NCBI RefSeq assembly: GCF_037975245.1
Contig: NC_092574.1
Coordinates: 19,005,713 to 19,069,712 of the forward strand
Reading direction: 5' to 3'
Source of the DNA: Apostichopus japonicus
Taxonomy: Eukaryota; Echinodermata; Holothuroidea; Aspidochirotida; Stichopodidae
DNA: 64,000 nucleotides
Both the position numbers and the translations under genes were made by a program. The notes beneath the pieces are model-generated. The model worked only from the letters and a program-made list of their open reading frames with translations. It was not told the DNA's origin and ran no database searches. Numbering within the stretch: the first letter of the stretch is position 1; each line of letters begins with the position of its first letter. Below, piece by piece: positions 63,198 to 64,000 of the stretch.

Positions 63198-64000
63198 GAT
63201 GTGTTGGACTGGTCAGGATCCTGTTTTCAACTTTTTACTGAGATACTTGAATCGTTGTGTCCAACTGATAACTTGGAAGAGTTTTCTAATAAGCTGCAGA
63301 GTTACAAAGAGTCACCAGTGTGAAACATCTGTGTTACAAACCTAGTTAAAATAGAGAGAGAGAGAAATAAATAAAAACGAAGAAACTACGCTGTCACCGC
63401 CAACCCAAATGCCATCCTTCTATAGGCAGAGTCCAGCCCCTTTACATCAGAACTGCTGATATGTGGTTACTCTATGGGGTGGCAGGCAGGTCTCCGGGGG
63501 GGGGGGGTGAAGATATAGGCATAAAACAAATTAAATTAAAGGTTTAAGTGCTGATCTCAGGCCTATACTATAGATCGGAATATGCGCTTTGGAAACCGAT
63601 GAATAATAAACTAATAACATAGACATGCTGGTTGCAAACAAATGTTTCGTCAATAATATGTTAAAAGAGATGTGACCCCACCTCCAAGAAATGTTCCGTC
63701 CACCCCACATTATTGTGTTACCCTATGCATGGTTACCTCCTCCTTGCACCCTTCATCCCATATTTCCACGGGCCCCCTTATATAGTCCAGGGCCCCAGGA
63801 TGTTCCCCCTCTGATCCCCTCCCTCGTCAGAACTATAGTAACATATACACTAGTTTGCGAAGACAGTACAGCATCTGACAAGACGGTTCATAAATTCATA
63901 TATGTCACATTGAGAACGCAATGTAGTTTATGCTTCCTCTTTTACAATAGTAAGGCAGTACTGTAATTGAGTGTGATATGACGTCACAAGCAAAACGGGG

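Larger units (their letters stand above)
61130..64000. repeat. Segmental duplication, copy B (cut by the window end)
   Basis: Counterpart of 55,246-59,300, without the 1.2-kb insertion. Non-coding parts look about 85-90% similar by eye. Confidence 0.9.

Overview
The window is genomic DNA from an animal. It has GT-AG introns, small exons in long introns, many minisatellites and several families of non-autonomous transposons. Nothing in it is bacterial. The repeat families and the DUF4806 / tnp2-type transposase pair suggest a marine invertebrate, most likely an echinoderm. That assignment is inference, since no species-specific marker was recognised.

Layout. 1-8,744 holds degenerate repeats, the scattered exons of an intron-bearing integrase-like pseudogene (minus strand) and a 1.25-kb element with TTAA flanks. 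8,745-26,539 looks like one large DNA transposon of about 17.8 kb. It is bounded by matching 43-bp terminal inverted repeats, each followed by a long tandem array rich in CGACGTCG (about 115-bp units on the left, 102-bp units on the right). Inside, on the minus strand, lie a tnp2/CACTA-like transposase broken by one stop and one frameshift, and 143 bp further on a six-exon DUF4806 gene whose exons still join in frame (340 aa). 26,540-32,472 is intergenic and repeat-rich, with a hAT-type MITE that has an exact 8-bp target duplication.

32,473-54,574 (plus strand) is the one clear host gene, CCDC22, a subunit of the CCC/Commander endosomal recycling complex. I could join 17 exons into a 634-codon frame without a break. 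Its introns carry several minisatellites. The largest, about 66 copies of 55 bp in intron 9, appears to be seeded by the exon 9 / splice-donor junction, and the exon 3 donor junction is also duplicated.

54,575-64,000 holds a segmental duplication (copy A about 55,246-59,300, copy B about 61,130 to the window end). Each copy has a small intron-free coding exon for an unrecognised protein (114 and 121 aa, minus strand). The two proteins are 67/106 identical without gaps, while the surrounding non-coding DNA looks more similar than the coding DNA by eye. A 54-60-bp minisatellite lies between the two copies.

The most unusual items are the large transposon with its two terminal arrays and intact DUF4806 partner, the exon-derived minisatellite in CCDC22, and the diverging pair of small genes.
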